A stretch of DNA of 64,000 bases from Bradyrhizobium sp. CCGUVB1N3 (GTDB taxonomy: Bacteria > Pseudomonadota > Alphaproteobacteria > Rhizobiales > Xanthobacteraceae). The translations under genes and the position numbers were made by a program. Below are positions 21,001 through 30,374 of this stretch, piece after piece. A model generated the notes under the pieces. The model saw only the letters and a program-made list of their open reading frames with translations. It had not been told where the DNA came from and made no database searches. The stretch spans positions 62,001-126,000 of the forward strand of contig NZ_JANADR010000002.1 of the NCBI RefSeq assembly GCF_024199925.1, given 5' to 3'. Each line of letters begins with the position of its first letter. Position 1 is the stretch's first letter.

Positions 21001-22892
21001 CGGTTGGCCCGCGCATTGAGCTCGCCATAGCTCACGCGCTCCTCCGCACAGACCACCGCCACCGCCTCCGGCGCCTTGGCTACCTGCGCCTCGAACAACT
21101 CGTGGATGCACGCCTCCGACGGATAGGCCGCCGCCGTCCGGTTCAGCTCCTCCAGCAGATACGCCCGCTCAGCAGACGGCAGGATGTCCAGCTCCCGCAC
21201 CGGCGTGTTCGGCGCCCGCTCCAGCGCCTCCGCCAGCTGCTCGAGCGTCCGCTGCATGTAGCCGCAGACCCGATCCGCTGAGACGCCCTCCGCCACCTGC
21301 GCCGTCAGCCCGAGCGCCTCGCCAAAGTCCTCCACCGACAAGGTCAGCGGATAGTTGGTGCGCTCCTCCCCGCCCAGCCATTCCACGCCGGATAGCCCAT
21401 CGTCCGCTCCGGCGCCGGAGATTGCCGCCGGCATGTTGTGGCGGTAGTTCAACAGCGAACTGAACAGCGGCGCCGGCGCCGCAACGCCGCTGCAGCGTTG
21501 CGCCAGCGCCAGTGAGGCATGCTCATGTGCCAGCAGCTCGGCCAGCCGCGCATGCGTGGTCCGCACGCTCGCCTCGACCCCGGTGCCATCAAGATCAAGC
21601 CGCAGCGGCAGGGTGTTGATGAACAGGCCCATGGTGCGGTCGCCACCGGCGCCGCCATGCATGCGGCCGAACAGCACCGTGCCGAACACCACCTGCTCGC
21701 GGCCGCTGCTGCGCGCCACCACCTGGCCCCAGGCCAGATGGCACAGGCTCGCCAGGCTCACCCCAAGCCGCCGCGCCTGCACCCGCAGCCGCGCGTGGAG
21801 CGCCGGCGGCAGCAGCCGCTGCGCCTCATGAACCCCGCGACCGTCGCCGCGCACCTCGCGCAAGCCAAACGGCGTCGTCGGCTCGTCAATGTCGGCCAGC
21901 ATCGTCCGGAAGAACTCTTCGTGCGCCTTGGCATCAACGCCCAGCTGCGCCGCCGCCACCAGGTTGCGGAACGGCTGCGGCGCTGCCAGCTCATGCTCTC
22001 GTCCCTCCAGCACGGCCCGGACCTCGGCATGCATCACCTCCAGTGTGGTGTGATCCCCGATCAGATGATGCTGCAGTTGCAAAAGCAGCCAGCGCGCACT
22101 GCCGGGCTCGCGCGCAATCACAAACCGCAACAGCGGCGCCCGGCCAAGAGCGATGCGCTGCCGGCGCGGATCAAACCGCTCCCTGAGCTGCGCATGGCCC
22201 GGACCACAACGCCCATCCAGCGCGACCTCGCTCACCTCCAGTGGCGTCTTGCGCCACACCACCTGGGCCGGGCGCGACAGCCCCTCCCAGACAAACGACG
22301 TCCGCAGGATATCGTGCCGGTCCACCACCCGCTGAACCGCGGCAAGATAGCGCTCCAACAGCCCACGGTCGGCGAACGCCATCTGACTGACCAGCAGGTA
22401 CGGATCGCCCGTTGCCGCCAACAGATGATGGAACAGGATGCCGTCCTGCAGCGGCGACAAGCCATAAATGTCCTGGATGTTGCCGACCCCACCCGGCACC
22501 GTGGCGACGATCCGGTCGATCTCTTCCTGCGTCAGCTCGATCAGCGGCAGCATCTCTGGCGTGATCGCCGTACTCTGCTCGCTGATCAGGTTGGCCGGGA
22601 CCGCCACCTCCTGATGGCTGCCAAGGCTCGCCGCCAGATCCGCCAGCACCGGCTTGGCGAACAGCGTGCGCACCTCGACCCCCAGCGCCAGCCGCCGCAG
22701 CCGCTCCATCAGCTGCACCGCCAGGAGCGAGTGGCCGCCCAGTTCGAAGAAGTGGTCGTGGCGCCCGACCCGCTCCACACCCAGAAGCTCGGCCCAGATC
22801 TGCCAGCGCGGTCTCGATCTCGACACATGTATCGCGATGTTCGTAGTCCGGCCCCATGGACGAAACCTCCACGTATGCCACTTGCGTGGCAA
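12003..22892 (-). CDS. trimodular nonribosomal peptide synthetase with bare N-terminal T domain and C-terminal TE
   Basis: 3629 residues, cytoplasmic megasynthase. Domains by approximate residue: T0 (Ser in FFELGGHS, ~52), C1 (117-550), A1 (584-1100), T1 (~1150), C2 (1187-1630), A2 (1654-2164), T2 (~2214), C3 (2280-2714), A3 (2747-3260), T3 (~3307), thioesterase (GYSSGG nucleophile, 3350-3629). C1 and C3 carry HHLLAATGD, the HH(I/L)xxxxGD hallmark of dual epimerase/condensation domains; C2 is LCL-like (HHIVSDG). Pocket residues read by alignment to GrsA give DFWNIGMVHK (known for Thr), DLYNNALTYK (one change from an Ala code) and DAWTIAAVCK (Phe). Inferred backbone: D-X, Thr, D-Ala-like, Phe, released by the TE. 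The start is a TTG; an ATG frame 11 nt downstream (MAYVEVSS...) joins after a 2-bp loss near 22802. There is no A domain for T0 and no MbtH, PPTase or exporter nearby. Confidence 0.92.
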   Translation of the reverse strand: MPRKWHTWRFRPWGRTTNIAIHVSRSRPRWQIWAELLGVERVGRHDHFFELGGHSLLAVQLMERLRRLALGVEVRTLFAKPVLADLAASLGSHQEVAVPANLISEQSTAITPEMLPLIELTQEEIDRIVATVPGGVGNIQDIYGLSPLQDGILFHHLLAATGDPYLLVSQMAFADRGLLERYLAAVQRVVDRHDILRTSFVWEGLSRPAQVVWRKTPLEVSEVALDGRCGPGHAQLRERFDPRRQRIALGRAPLLRFVIAREPGSARWLLLQLQHHLIGDHTTLEVMHAEVRAVLEGREHELAAPQPFRNLVAAAQLGVDAKAHEEFFRTMLADIDEPTTPFGLREVRGDGRGVHEAQRLLPPALHARLRVQARRLGVSLASLCHLAWGQVVARSSGREQVVFGTVLFGRMHGGAGGDRTMGLFINTLPLRLDLDGTGVEASVRTTHARLAELLAHEHASLALAQRCSGVAAPAPLFSSLLNYRHNMPAAISGAGADDGLSGVEWLGGEERTNYPLTLSVEDFGEALGLTAQVAEGVSADRVCGYMQRTLEQLAEALERAPNTPVRELDILPSAERAYLLEELNRTAAAYPSEACIHELFEAQVAKAPEAVAVVCAEERVSYGELNARANRLAHHLIAFGVKPDQPVAICLARSPAMVVGLLAILKAGGAYLPLDPAYPSARLRQVLEDAAPPLLLADAVGRAALGCDALAGVSVVDLDTATTPAWATLPASDPDPRTLGLSARHLAYVIYTSGSTGTPKGVMVEHAQIVRLFEATESCYRFTEHDVWCLFHSFSFDFSVWELWGALRYGGRLILVPSDTTLSAPDFHDLICKSGVTVLNQTPSAFKALMDLEQSSVRNRLRYVIFGGEALEPSILKPWYARHSDRAPQLINMYGITETTVHVTYRPLDLSDTAASGSLIGKRISDLRVYLLDGHGAPVPFGAVGELYIGGAGVARGYLNRPELTAERFIASPFVDGDRLYRTGDLARYLPDGNLEFLGRNDEQVKIRGFRIEPGEVAARLAEHALVREAVVVAQPDGTGEKRLVAYVVCGPETGSDEADGGALAAALRAHVSAHLPDYMVPAAFVRLEALPLTVSGKLDRQALPPPADAAYARRSYAPPQGEIETALAQIWAELLGVERVGRHDHFFELGGQSLLAVRLLSRLSQALGVQLPLRTLFAKPVLADLAASGVEELNRSGPQHLPAMVGGSREAPLVLSFAQQRLWFLAQLNQDSTNYQVPLALRLRGVLDRSAWQRSLDRVLARHEALRSIFVASEGKPRVEILPPDAGLPVVEHDLQGMPDADEALLDLCREEARTPFALARGPLIRGRLIRLSDEEHVFLLTQHHIVSDGWSLGVLARELNQLYRAFEAGEDDPLPPLAIQYPDYAAWQRRWLSGERLSNQAQYWRNTLSGAPARLALPTDRPRPAHQSFAGTRVSVVIDAELTRGLRGLSRQHGTTLFMTVLAAWAAVLSRLSGQDDIVIGVPSANRGRREIEELIGFFVNTLAVRLDLSGEPSVAELLARTRRTVLAVQEYQDLPFEQVVEIVQPPRHLDHTPLFQVMLAWENNAGGSFDLPGLMVEMVGNGYDQVKFDLELNLGEHGEVIAGTLGYATALFDQATIERQRGYLLALLRVMVADAQQEVGRIGLLPAAERAYLLEEVNRTAAAYPSEKCIHELFEAQVAKAPEAVAVVCAEERVSYGELNARANRLAHHLIAFGVKPDQPVAICLARSPAMVVGLLAILKAGGAYLPLDPAYPSARLRQVLEDAAPPLLLADAVGRAALGCDALAGVSVVDLDTATTPAWATLPASDPDPRTLGLSARHLAYVIYTSGSTGTPKGVMVEHASTVNLLQWSSAVFAESEISRMLFSTSISFDLSVYECFVPLSQGGTLYVVENALALAQTSLDVTLINTVPSALTALLDKNAVPASASIINLAGERLKASLIEKAFGSSRIEKICNLYAPSETTTYSTWICMRRGEAVVETIGRPIANTRVYLLDGHGAPVPFGAVGELYIGGAGVARGYLNRPELTAERFIASPFVDGDRLYRTGDLARYLPDGNLEFLGRNDEQVKIRGFRIEPGEVAARLAEHALVREAVVVAQPDGTGEKRLVAYVVCGPETGSDEADGGALAAALRAHVSAHLPDYMVPAAFVRLEALPLTVSGKLDRQALPPPADAAYARRSYAPPQGEIETALAQIWAELLGVERVGRHDHFFELGGHSLLAVQLMERLRRLALGVEVRTLFAKPVLADLAASLGSHQEVAVPANLISEQSTAITPEMLPLIELTQEEIDRIVATVPGGVGNIQDIYGLSPLQDGILFHHLLAATGDPYLLVSQMAFADRGLLERYLAAVQRVVDRHDILRTSFVWEGLSRPAQVVWRKTPLEVSEVALDGRCGPGHAQLRERFDPRRQRIALGRAPLLRFVIAREPGSARWLLLQLQHHLIGDHTTLEVMHAEVRAVLEGREHELAAPQPFRNLVAAAQLGVDAKAHEEFFRTMLADIDEPTTPFGLREVRGDGRGVHEAQRLLPPALHARLRVQARRLGVSLASLCHLAWGQVVARSSGREQVVFGTVLFGRMHGGAGGDRTMGLFINTLPLRLDLDGTGVEASVRTTHARLAELLAHEHASLALAQRCSGVAAPAPLFSSLLNYRHNMPAAISGAGADDGLSGVEWLGGEERTNYPLTLSVEDFGEALGLTAQVAEGVSADRVCGYMQRTLEQLAEALERAPNTPVRELDILPSAERAYLLEELNRTAAAYPSEACIHELFEAQVAKAPEAVAVVCAEERVSYGELNARANRLAHHLIAFGVKPDQPVAICLARSPAMVVGLLAILKAGGAYLPLDPAYPSARLRQVLEDAAPPLLLADAVGRAALGCDALAGVSVVDLDTATTPAWATLPASDPDPRTLGLSARHLAYVIYTSGSTGTPKGVMVEHRSLVNLGLAQIRLFGVCSNSRVVQFASFGFDASAWELVMAFGAGAALHLPADELRQASNKLSDYLRNEAITHATLPPALLQGSQNLEYFASQVLILAGELPKAELIRRLPATSIVNAYGPTETTVCATVWSCPAEFDGAIVPIGRPIANTRVYLLDGDGAPVPFGAVGELYIGGAGVARGYLNRPALTAERFIASPFVDGDRLYRTGDLARYLPDGNLEFLGRNDEQVKIRGFRIEPGEVAARLAEHALVREAVVVAQPDGTGEKRLVAYVVCGPETGSDEADGGALAAALRAHVSAHLPDYMVPAAFVRLEALPLTVSGKLDRQALPPPADAAYARRSYAPPQGEIETALAQIWAELLGVERVGRHDHFFELGGQSLLAVQLLSRAVDLGLKFSAADLFQAPVLKELASKIHLEPQPSSSGVICVSRETGSQPPLFFVPTGLGDCSYVLSLVQEMDTGCHVYALPWPPFSEVQFPTLKEMASQLNLAIRKIQPRGPYRLAGYSSGGILAYAIAQRLLDHDEAVSFIALIDVVLSSNPSSVSPTQMVQEVLLESLELDDERFELLERFSGRSSISQFLEKAQKIGAIPLDRNLHNDILTYERAIQFQRALDSYQVPSLPIEVYQFYANEPLRHRARSRKNSIGPEARSPLRGWDRILSAEAIHAVPIPGDHITMMNVPANRQVLARCLSTALGQSATGAE
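14106..16312 (-). repeat. 2.2-kb direct repeat within the NRPS, copy in module 3
   Basis: This segment (T2 end, E/C domain C3 and N-terminal half of A3) matches 20595-22801 at a constant offset of 6489 bp without visible gaps. The two encode indistinguishable protein. Such identity implies recent duplication or continuing gene conversion between modules, and is a place where short-read assemblies can collapse. Confidence 0.85.
20595..22801 (-). repeat. 2.2-kb direct repeat within the NRPS, copy in module 1
   Basis: Partner of 14106-16312 (T0, E/C domain C1 and N-terminal half of A1). The match ends at the 2-bp deletion near 22802, beyond which the sequence is unrelated. So the NRPS upstream end looks like a truncation inside a T-domain linker. 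Confidence 0.85.
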
Positions 22893-23602
22893 ACCACTGC
22901 TTTCAACTGTTCCGTGATTGACCGCCTAGCTCCGCAAAATCCGCTCAGGACCATAGGATCTGCAACAATTAGCGATCTATCTGGTCCCCTGTGACACGCC
23001 TGAGCGTTTGGCCGCCGAGTCTGAACACGGAAAGAGGAGCACGACGGACGCGGCGGCATCAGCATGACGCTGATTTGGATCAATCGAACAAGTTTCATCT
23101 GAACTCTTGGGCGGGGGCTGAGAGACCGTCATGGTCGTGACGGATCCCCGCGTCTCAGCAATCGGTGTGCCAAAGACGTTCTGCAAACTCTTCCTGAAGA
23201 AGCGATGCGCTTCTCGCCTCGCTGGCGGAATACCGCCGCCTTACTGTCGAGCAAGGGACATTGACGTCTTGAGCCGGACACAGCTCAACACAACAACACG
23301 GACCGATGGCGACGATCGCCCCTAACGCCGAAGTTGAATGTCTGCTCAAGGATGATGTACCGAGGGGGACTTCATGACCAAGCCCCGGCGAGCGGGTCAT
23401 TGTCATGCGATTCTGGAGCCAGGATACCGCCCCATCATAGGCTGTGGTTGCGATCCACAAGTGTGTGGTGCCGGTGTCGTTTCAAGATTACGCTATCAGA
23501 ATCGAAGGCCTGCATGCCGTTCGGTGCAGCAGACAGGGTCGAGGCTTCATTCGACAGAGCCGTTCTCCAGGCCGCTTCGGGATCAGTGATGGTGTCACGA
23601 TG
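22893..23602. other. intergenic region upstream of the NRPS
   Basis: No gene with a recognisable family lies here. On the minus strand next to the IS256 end, an open stretch reads TITDPEAAWRTALSNEAS and may be a gene tail of unknown type. I looked for nod-box, NifA-site and sigma-54 promoter patterns in front of the NRPS and found none that were convincing. Confidence 0.3.
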
Positions 23603-24994
23603 GAGCTATGGCTGATTCTGGGTGACGCGGCCTGATCAGGCGGCGTGGCTTTCAGTGGTCGGAATGACCTCGATGCCGTCGGTGAACTTTACACCGGCGA
23701 TGACCTTCGGCAACTGATTTGTTCCTTTCAGTCGGCGCCAGGTCTTCGATGCAGCGTCGATCAACTTGAACACCATCAGCTTGGCGGTTTTCGGCGAGAG
23801 CGATCCTTTCGTTCGCTCCGTGCGATGCCGCACCGTGGCGAACACGCTCTCGATCGGATTCGAGGTGCGCAGATGAACCCAATGCTCGGCAGGGAAGTCG
23901 AAGAACGCGAGCAGCACCTCACGATCCTTGATCAAGCACTCGACCGCAGGTCCGTATTTGGCACGGTATTTCTCGACGAAGGTGTCGATCGCGGTTTCGG
24001 CTTTCGCCCGGCTCGGCGCCAGATAGACGTTCCGCAGATCGTTCTTCATCGCGCGCTGCACGGATTTGGCGACCTTGTCGAGCACGTTGCTGACTTTGTG
24101 GCACCAGCACCGCTGGTGGCGCGTGCCAGAAGACCTCGTCGAGAGCCTTCCAGAACCCCAGCGCGCCGTCACCGACCGCCACTTGGGGAGCGATCCGCAG
24201 GCCGCGCTGCTTCACATCGATCAAGAGCTCACGCCAGCTCTGGGCGCTCTCGCGGGCGCCCACCTGGAAGCCGACCAATTCCTTGCGGCCCTCCGGCGTC
24301 GCGCCGACCAGCACCAGGATACATTCGCTGTGATCCTCCATCCGGGCCTGCAAATAAACCCCATCGGCCCACAGATAGACGTAGCGCCGCGCCGACAGGT
24401 CACGTCGCTGCCAACGCTCGTACTCGGCCTGCCAGTCGGCCGTCAGGCGTGCAATCACCGACGGCGACAGGTTCGGCGCGTCCTTGCCGAGCAGCGCCGA
24501 CAGCGCCTCCTGGAAGTCGCCGGTCGAGATGCCGCGCAGGTAAAGGATCGGCAGCAGGGCATCCAGGCTCTTCGTCCGCCGCGCCCACAGCGGCAGGATC
24601 GCCGAGCTGAAGCGGATCCGATCGGCTGAGCTGGCGCCGCGGTCTCTCACCTTGGGCCGGGCGACCTCGATTGCGCCGATCCCCGTGGCAATCTTGCGCG
24701 TAGGGCCATGGCCGTGCCGGACCACACGGGCGCGGCCACCCGGCAGCTTCAGCTCCGCCGTCGTCTCCAGAAACGCCTGCAGTTCGATTTCGACCGCCCT
24801 GGCGAGCAGATCACGGGCTCCATTGCGCAGGATTTCTGTCAGTGGATCGTCAACCGCCGACCGCTGACGGAAGGGGAGAATCTTAGTAGTCTCGTTCATG
24901 GCGTATCGCTCTCCTTGAGGTTCTGGCAGGCTCGACACCCGCCTCGATACGCCGCCTCTCTCAACCCGTCATCACCCAGTTTCGGCCATAGCTC
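23603..24994 (-). mobile_element. IS256-family element, copy 1 (1392 bp)
   Basis: The ends are imperfect inverted repeats starting GAGCTATGGC (left GAGCTATGGCTGATTCTGGG; right, complemented, GAGCTATGGCCGAAACTGGG). The flanking 9-mers are GTCACGATG and ATCACGATG, an 8/9 match consistent with a slightly decayed target duplication. It sits next to an IS110 fragment. It is 2 bp shorter than the intact copy at 56442-57835. Confidence 0.9.
23636..24899 (-). pseudogene. IS256 transposase, 2-bp frameshift (copy 1)
   Basis: The start MNETTKILPF follows an AGGAG at the right spacing. The frame is intact through YLWADGVYLQA (first catalytic Asp) and AVGDGALGFWKALDEVF. It then breaks at about 24132 because GG is missing relative to the intact copy, so RHQRCWCHKVSNVLDKV lies in another frame. 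The C-terminal part with the catalytic Glu (NPIESVFATVRHRTERTKG) is open to 23636. The same 2-bp loss is in copy 4. Confidence 0.88.
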
Positions 24995-25252
24995 ATCACG
25001 ATGCAGTCGTGACCAAGCCGTGTGATCTGACGATGGAGACCGTAGACCGTAGCCGGTCGGGCCGGCTTCGTAGCAAAAGGCGAGGTCCCGGTGCCTTTTG
25101 GCGAGCTTCGTTATCAATCGCTCCACCGCATCAGGCGCACTGTCGATCTCGATGAAGCGCACGTCGCCATCGCGCCCCGCCTCGGCTACGGCTACCGAGA
25201 TCTTCAGCTTCGACGTATCCAGTCCCACGTAGATTTTGCTATCCTGCCGCAC
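24995..25252 (-). pseudogene. IS110-family transposase, N-terminal fragment
   Basis: It starts with a GTG and reads RQDSKIYVGLDTSKLKISVA (first acidic residue of the DEDD RuvC-like domain), then LAFCYEAGPTGYGL. A tandem 7-bp duplication (TACGGTC twice) then shifts the frame, and IS256 copy 1 cuts it. In the shifted frame HRQITRLGHDCIV follows, as expected for the family. The remaining two-thirds are absent from the other side of the IS256. Confidence 0.75.
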
Positions 25253-25339
25253 GGCTCGTCCTCCTATGTGAGAGGCTCGGCCCCGGCCCACCCGGCGCAA
25301 CCCTCGCTCATCGCATACTGCGGACGAGCCACCTCTCGG

Positions 25340-26316
25340 ACAACGAACATACGGTCTGCCAGATCGGAGTGTTCGGCTGCTAAGTGTCGCGGCATGGCCA
25401 TGCCTTCATCGACCGGGCGCTCTACCTGCCAAAGGAATGGACGGACGACCCCGCTCGCCTGAAGGCAGCGCATGTACCGAGCGATGTGGGCTTTGCGACG
25501 AAGCCCAAGATCGCGCGTCAAATGATCACTCGCGCGATCGTCGCAAAGGTGCCGTTCTCGTTCGTGGCGGCGGACAGTGTATGGCACCGGAGAGATCGAA
25601 ACCCTGCTGCGCAAGGCGGGCAAAGGTTATGTTCTGGGTGTTGCTTCCAATCATGTGTTCCGGTCCTGGGGTAAGCAGCAGCCTGTCGCCGGCACCGCCG
25701 CCACGATCGCGCAAAACCTTCCCAAGAAGGCCTGGCGCCGCCTGTCGTCCGGCGGAGGGACCAAAGGTCCGCGCTGGCACGACTGGGCCTATCTCGAATT
25801 GGCCGATCTCGAAGTCAGTGAACACAACGACGAGCTTGCCGGGGAATGGACGCGGGGTCTTCTGGTCCGCCGCAATATCGCCGACGGCAGCTTGGCCTTT
25901 TTCTCCACATGGTGCCCCAAGGGTACGTCCATACAGAAACTGGTGTCGGTGGAAGGCCATCGCTGGGCCATCGAGGACAGTTTCGAAACTGCTAAGAACG
26001 AGCTCGGCCTTGATCACAACGAAACCCGCTCCTGGCATGGCTGGCATCGCCATGTCTCACTCGTCATGCTTGCCTTCGCCATGATGGCCGTCATCCGTCA
26101 TCGGGCCAACACCGGGCCATCGCTCAAAAAAACGCGACCGCGGCCTCGACCGAAGCCTCGCTTTTGATCCGCTGGTCGATCCAGGAAATCCGCCGCATCG
26201 CCATGAAGCTTGCCCAGCGGCGCATCCGGCACGCCCACATCCTCGCATGGTCGTCCTGGCGCAGAGCCCATCAGGCCAACGCGCGCAAAGCCCATCTCAA
26301 GAAAAAACGGTTTGCG
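25340..26316 (+). pseudogene. IS701-family transposase, decayed
   Basis: Plus-strand pieces in order: CQIGVFGC, an in-frame TAA, VSRHGHAFIDRALYLPKEW, KPKIARQMITRAI..FSFVAADSV, a one-base deletion near 25579, YGTGEIETLLRKAGKGYVLG, VEGHRWAIEDSFETAKNELG LDHNETRSWHGW, a slip in an A-run near 26128, and LLIRWSIQEIRRIAMKLAQR. These are DDE motifs of IS701 transposases. The N-terminus is missing. The C-terminus is capped by the group II intron whose 3' end is at 26317. Confidence 0.8.
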
Positions 26317-28222
26317 GTAGGGACGCTCATTGCTGAGCGCCCCCCGCGCGGATCCGGACGAGCCCAATTAAGGCATCCGGCTCTTACCTTGGGTATGTGA
26401 CGGCGAAGCGCTGTTGTGGCCAGGGATGGAGGATACGGGGTTGAGGGAGCCATTCATCCGCCAACTTCGTCATGCGGTCCCACGTGAAGCGGTCTCGTTG
26501 GCTTCGCCGCCGAAGCGTTCGACGCCAGAGATCGGTCACATAGTAGCGGAACGCTGAGAGCGTCCGCCCATTTGTAGGAACCGCGTAGTAGGCGAAGTGG
26601 CCGGCGACGACCTGTCTCAGCCATGCACCCTGGACGAGGATCGGTTGGTGCATCCGACGCCGCAGCTTTTCCTTGATGTCCTGAAGCTTCCTCCGCAGAC
26701 GGTCGCGACGGGTCTTCCTTTCGAGCAGGAAGTTTCCTCGGCGTGATTTACCGCAGATGTGGGTGAAGCCCAGAAACATGAAGGTCTCCGGTTTGCCAAG
26801 GCCGCGCCCCTTGCGGTTGACCGCCGCACGGCGACCAAACTCAATCAAGCGGGTCTTGTCTGGGTGGAGTGTCAACGCGAATGCTTCAAACCGTTCACGC
26901 ATTGCATCAAGGAAACGGCGAGCGTCGTCCTCATGCTCGAAGCCAGCCACGAGATCATCGGCATAGCGCACGATGATCATGTCGCCATGGGCCTCTTGCC
27001 GTCGCCAGCGTTCGGCCCAAAGATCGAACGTGTAGTGCAGGTAGACATTGGCGAGCAGCGGCGAAATCACCGATCCTTGCCCCGTGCCCCTGTCGTCCAC
27101 GGTAACGACCCCGTCTTCGAGAATGCCCGCCTTCAGCCATTTACGGATCAGGCGGATGATGCGCTTGTCGCCGATGCGGTGTTCCAAGAACTGGACCAGC
27201 CAGTCTTGGTTCACACTTCCGAAAAAGTTTTGCACGTCGGCGTCAAGTATCCAGTTCACCTTCCGCGTGGTGATCGCTACCGCCAGGGCGTCCAACCCAT
27301 CATGTGGGCCCCTACCGGGTCGAAACCCGTAGGAGAAACCGACGAAGTCGCCTTCGTAGATGGCGTTGAGCACCATGACGGTCGCGCCTTGGACGATTTT
27401 GTCCTCCAAAGCCGCGATCGCCAGCGCTCTCTCCCGGCCGTCCGCCTTCGGAATATACGTCCGACGTGACGGTTGGGGACGATACGCTCCTGTGTGGACC
27501 CGTCGGTGCAGATCCGCAAGCCGGGGCTCCAGATCTGTCTCGAAGTCCTGCCATGTCACACCATCCACGCCGGGGGCTGCTTTGCGCTTGAGCGCGTAGA
27601 AAGCCATCCGGAGCGTGTCGGTATTGATATGGTGGAGAAGCGCTGTGAACCGCTCCTTCTTCCTCTGCCTTGCGGCTTGCCGTACGCGATCAAGCTCCTG
27701 GATCACACGATCCCGGCCCTGTGTCCGGAATGTGCTTTGCTGTCTCGCGTTTCCCTTGGTCCCCGCCCTTCGCTCCATCGCCTCCGCCACCGTACCTCCG
27801 GCTTTGTTCGGCGACTTCATTGCTACTATGGCGGAGTCAGACTTCTCCTGATCGTTCATCGGCGGCTACAGCTCCTCGCCTTCCCGCCGCGGACCAGGCC
27901 GCTTCCATGAGCATCTGGCCGACCAAGAGACCTCCCGGTTCCCGTACAAGAAGCTTCTGCACATGCCAGGGTCTGCGACCACGCCGAGGCGACTGGGCGC
28001 TCGCGATATCGCACCCTTTCGTGTTGCCTTCCGCTCAGTTGACAGCGTCGGCTCTCGGGAAAGCATTCTTTCGCGGCTCCATGGCTGGCCTATGCGCTCC
28101 CCTGCTGACGCTTCGCCGACATCCTCGCGGACGCCTGCGCACGGCTCGGGGCCGATGTGGATCGCTATTCCTTCATCGCAGTGGACTTCCACCACCTACT
28201 CCTTGCCGGTCTCCCGGCGCAC
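26317..28222 (-). mobile_element. second group II intron (minus strand)
   Basis: The 5' end on the minus strand is GTGCGCCGGGAGACCGG at 28222. After the intron-encoded protein there is a domain V hairpin (AGAGCCGGATGCCTTAATTG with GGCTCGTCCGGATCC) and a domain VI stem (GGGGCGCTCAGCAATG with AGCGTCCCTAC) ending at 26317. Length about 1906 nt. It lies immediately after the truncated IS701 transposase. The 5' exon side (28223 on) does not continue that gene. Confidence 0.85.
26384..27859 (-). CDS. ltrA: group II intron-encoded reverse transcriptase/maturase (491 aa)
   Basis: RT blocks: RKAAPGVDGVTWQDF, PKADGRERALAIAALEDKIV, YGFRPGRGPHDGLDAL, LDADVQNFFGSVNQDWL (first Asp), GTGQGSVISPLLANVYLHY and the catalytic YADD in IIVRYADDLVAG. 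The maturase region includes FMFLGFTHICGKSRRGNF and HFAYYAVPTNGRTLSAFRYY. No HNH domain follows, so like the intron at 9590 it appears to be an RT-maturase-only type. The two encoded proteins are clearly different, so two intron lineages coexist here. The reading frame is intact. Confidence 0.92.
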   Translation of the reverse strand: MNDQEKSDSAIVAMKSPNKAGGTVAEAMERRAGTKGNARQQSTFRTQGRDRVIQELDRVRQAARQRKKERFTALLHHINTDTLRMAFYALKRKAAPGVDGVTWQDFETDLEPRLADLHRRVHTGAYRPQPSRRTYIPKADGRERALAIAALEDKIVQGATVMVLNAIYEGDFVGFSYGFRPGRGPHDGLDALAVAITTRKVNWILDADVQNFFGSVNQDWLVQFLEHRIGDKRIIRLIRKWLKAGILEDGVVTVDDRGTGQGSVISPLLANVYLHYTFDLWAERWRRQEAHGDMIIVRYADDLVAGFEHEDDARRFLDAMRERFEAFALTLHPDKTRLIEFGRRAAVNRKGRGLGKPETFMFLGFTHICGKSRRGNFLLERKTRRDRLRRKLQDIKEKLRRRMHQPILVQGAWLRQVVAGHFAYYAVPTNGRTLSAFRYYVTDLWRRTLRRRSQRDRFTWDRMTKLADEWLPQPRILHPWPQQRFAVTYPR

Positions 28223-28484
28223 CAACTGTAATGCTTCTGTAATGGGCCTTTGTTCGTCAAGTCCCTCTGAACAAATCTCATCGCCAGGATCATGCTTCTG
28301 TCCGTGGTCGGCACGAAGACCGCCACACCATGCCATCAGATCCAGAGCCGACAGGTCAATCTAGGACGCGTGATCTGCCGCAGCATTCACAGCACTACTC
28401 ACGACCTTGCCAAGCCCTCGTCCCGGCGACGGGACACTCAGGAGAACGTACCGTTTCCGGCTCGTTCCGAATCTTCTCTATCTC
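28223..28484. other. unassigned spacer
   Basis: I see no gene. A short GTCCCGGCGACGGGAC hairpin lies at about 28422. This stretch is the 5' exon side of the second group II intron and may be decayed insertion-sequence DNA. Confidence 0.3.
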
Positions 28485-29523
28485 CTATGCAGCCGCAGCG
28501 GTCTTGCTCCAGCGGAACTCGGTCGCGTCCACCCACATGCGATGCAGCACAACGCCCAACTTGCGAGCAAGGGCCACTTTGGCGCGCTTCATGCCGCGCC
28601 GTCGCGCAACCTCGAGTGCCCAGCGCTTCAGGCTCGAGAAGCGTGTCGCACGCGTCAGCTTGATATGCGCCGCTTCAAAGAGCGCGGTGCGCACCATGGC
28701 GTCGCCGACCTTGCTGATGACGCCGTCCCGGTCGGTCTCACCCGACTGATATTTTTTCGGCGTGAGCCCGAAGTAGGCGCCGATCGTACTGGATTTTACG
28801 AACCGCGCGATGGATCATCTACCGCCGAGCGGTATGTCAGGGCGACCAAAGCACCGACACCAGGTGTGCTCATCAATCGCCGGCAAACTTTGTCGGCCCG
28901 CGCGATCTTCAGCATCTCGCGATGCAGCCTGGTGAACTCGTTCCACAATGCCATCCTCGCAGCGAGCATCGCGCCAATCACCGTTTCCAGGGTCACGTGC
29001 CCCGCTGTCAATTCCCGAATGCGCGCTTCAAACCGTCCACGGCTCACTTCGCCGACCTTCAGCCCATAGCCACGCAGAATCCCGCGGATGCTGAGTTCGA
29101 CGTCGAGAAGCTTGCCTTGCAGAAGCTTGCGCCCAATGAGAAGGGCGCGGGTGTTCTTGCAAGGCACCGATTTCGCGTGAACCGGACGGTACCAGCCCAT
29201 CCGCAGCAACTGAGCGATCCCGCGGGCATCCTTCCGGTCGGTCTTGACGGTCATGGCTGAGAGTGCTGCTTTCACATGCCGTGTCTCGAGCAAAACCGCA
29301 TCGCGTCCGCCGGCCACAAGCCCGGCATGCAGCCACTGCGACAACGGCCCTGCCTCGAGCCCAATGCGGCTGACAGGTAATTCCAGCTCGTCGACATAGC
29401 CAATAAGCACCTCAGGCTCGCTGGCGACCTTGACCTCGCGGACGACCTTTGCCAGTCCCGTCAACAACGCAGATGCTGCTCTCTTTCAAAAGACACGTCG
29501 ATCCCCGCATAATAGTCCATGGC
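28485..29523 (-). pseudogene. IS110-family transposase, frameshifted
   Basis: The start MDYYAGIDVSFER is at 29523. A 2-nt slip follows, then SSICVVDGTGKVVREVKV, LEAGPLSQWLHAGL and VKTDRKDARGIAQLLRMGWY in the frame of the 28796-29467 ORF. After MSTPGVGALVALTYRSAVDD, a second slip near 28797 moves to the frame containing FVKSSTIGAYFGLTPKKYQS and the tail RATRFSSLKRWALEVARRRG. GVGALVALTY and FGLTPKKYQSGE are the C-terminal transposase_20 signature. Two frameshifts make it inactive. Confidence 0.82.
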
Positions 29524-29636
29524 TGTTCCTCACTTGATGCCTGGAGCCGATCATTCGGACTCCGTTTCAACATCATCATTCTGAGGGACAGCCACCTAAC
29601 CTGGCTAGCCTCGCGAAGGCCGGCCCATTACGGCAT

Positions 29637-29825
29637 CTAGATGATTGCGCCTGCACACGCCTCCATTCCGATCAGACAACGCGGAACATTGGCCAGCGAC
29701 TGGTCAAGCTGATTTCTCGACCGCTTCTTGCGTAGCGTGATTGCGCCTGTGGCATCGAAACCAACAACATGGAATGTGTTCTTCCCGAGATCGATTCCGA
29801 TCGTGACAAGGTTCGTATTCGACAT
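29637..29825 (-). pseudogene. IS110-family transposase, N-terminal fragment (second type)
   Basis: SNTNLVTIGIDLGKNTFHVV and CLIGMEACAGAI identify the N-terminal DEDD domain of an IS1111-like IS110 transposase, distinct from its neighbour. The frame stops at the boundary with the neighbouring sequence; about 62 residues remain. Confidence 0.75.
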
Positions 29826-29884
29826 GGCTTGCGCTCCTGCTGCTGCCCCGCCGGGGCTCCACGTTGCCGCTGAGAGCGGGCGTG

Positions 29885-29970
29885 GTCCATGCCATTAACT
29901 CGTAAGGTGCAGCGGCCTTGCCCTTGCCGATGCACTCCACCTCCGGGGCATGGAAGGAACAGAGCTTCCA
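29885..29970 (-). pseudogene. IS5-family transposase fragment
   Basis: The minus strand reads SFHAPEVECIGKGKAAAPYE, which matches the conserved HAPEVECIGKGKA segment of IS5-type transposases. Only about 28 residues remain, overlapping the start of the DUF4209-like fragment on the other strand. Confidence 0.6.
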
Positions 29971-30295
29971 GCCGCGCTGGCGCTGCGAGCGGATCTGCAA
30001 GGCTCGGCCAAGCGGGAGAGCGAACGCGTTCTCCAGTGCTGGCTGGCCCTCGATCTTGCGCTGCTCGAGGAGATGGGCGAGCCGCTGCTCGACGAGTTGA
30101 ACCGCATCTTCAACCTCCAACCGGGTCCGACGCTCCGCCACGACGTGGCTCACGGGCCGCTGTCGGAGGGGCAGCGCTGCTCCGCCGATGTCATCTACGC
30201 CTGTTGGCTGCTCTATCGCGTGTGCTGTCTGCCACTTTTGACCGGTGGGATGAGTTCGTACGTCCCGGCCTTGCGCTCGAGGAGCCGGGGCGGTA
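29945..30295 (+). pseudogene. DUF4209 C-terminal fragment
   Basis: The plus-strand frame reads LLDELNRIFNLQPGPTLRHD, then VAHGPLSEGQRCSADVIYAC and WLLYRVCCLPLL. The RHxxAHG...YACWxxxRxCCLPL pattern is the C-terminal signature of DUF4209 proteins. The N-terminal part is missing and replaced by IS5 debris. The function of DUF4209 is unknown; its RHxxAHG resembles HEPN-type helices. Confidence 0.6.
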
Positions 30296-30374
30296 GCGCC
30301 TCCAAGGGAGCAATTTACGTGAGGCCACGGTTCAGCATCCGGTAACAATTAAGGCGAGGCAATGCGATGGGCCG

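Noticed and set aside
22893..23200. Possible nod box or NifA/sigma-54 promoter in front of the NRPS
   Set aside because: No full ATC-N9-GAT array, TGT-N10-ACA or TGGCAC-N5-TTGC pattern could be found at a sensible position.
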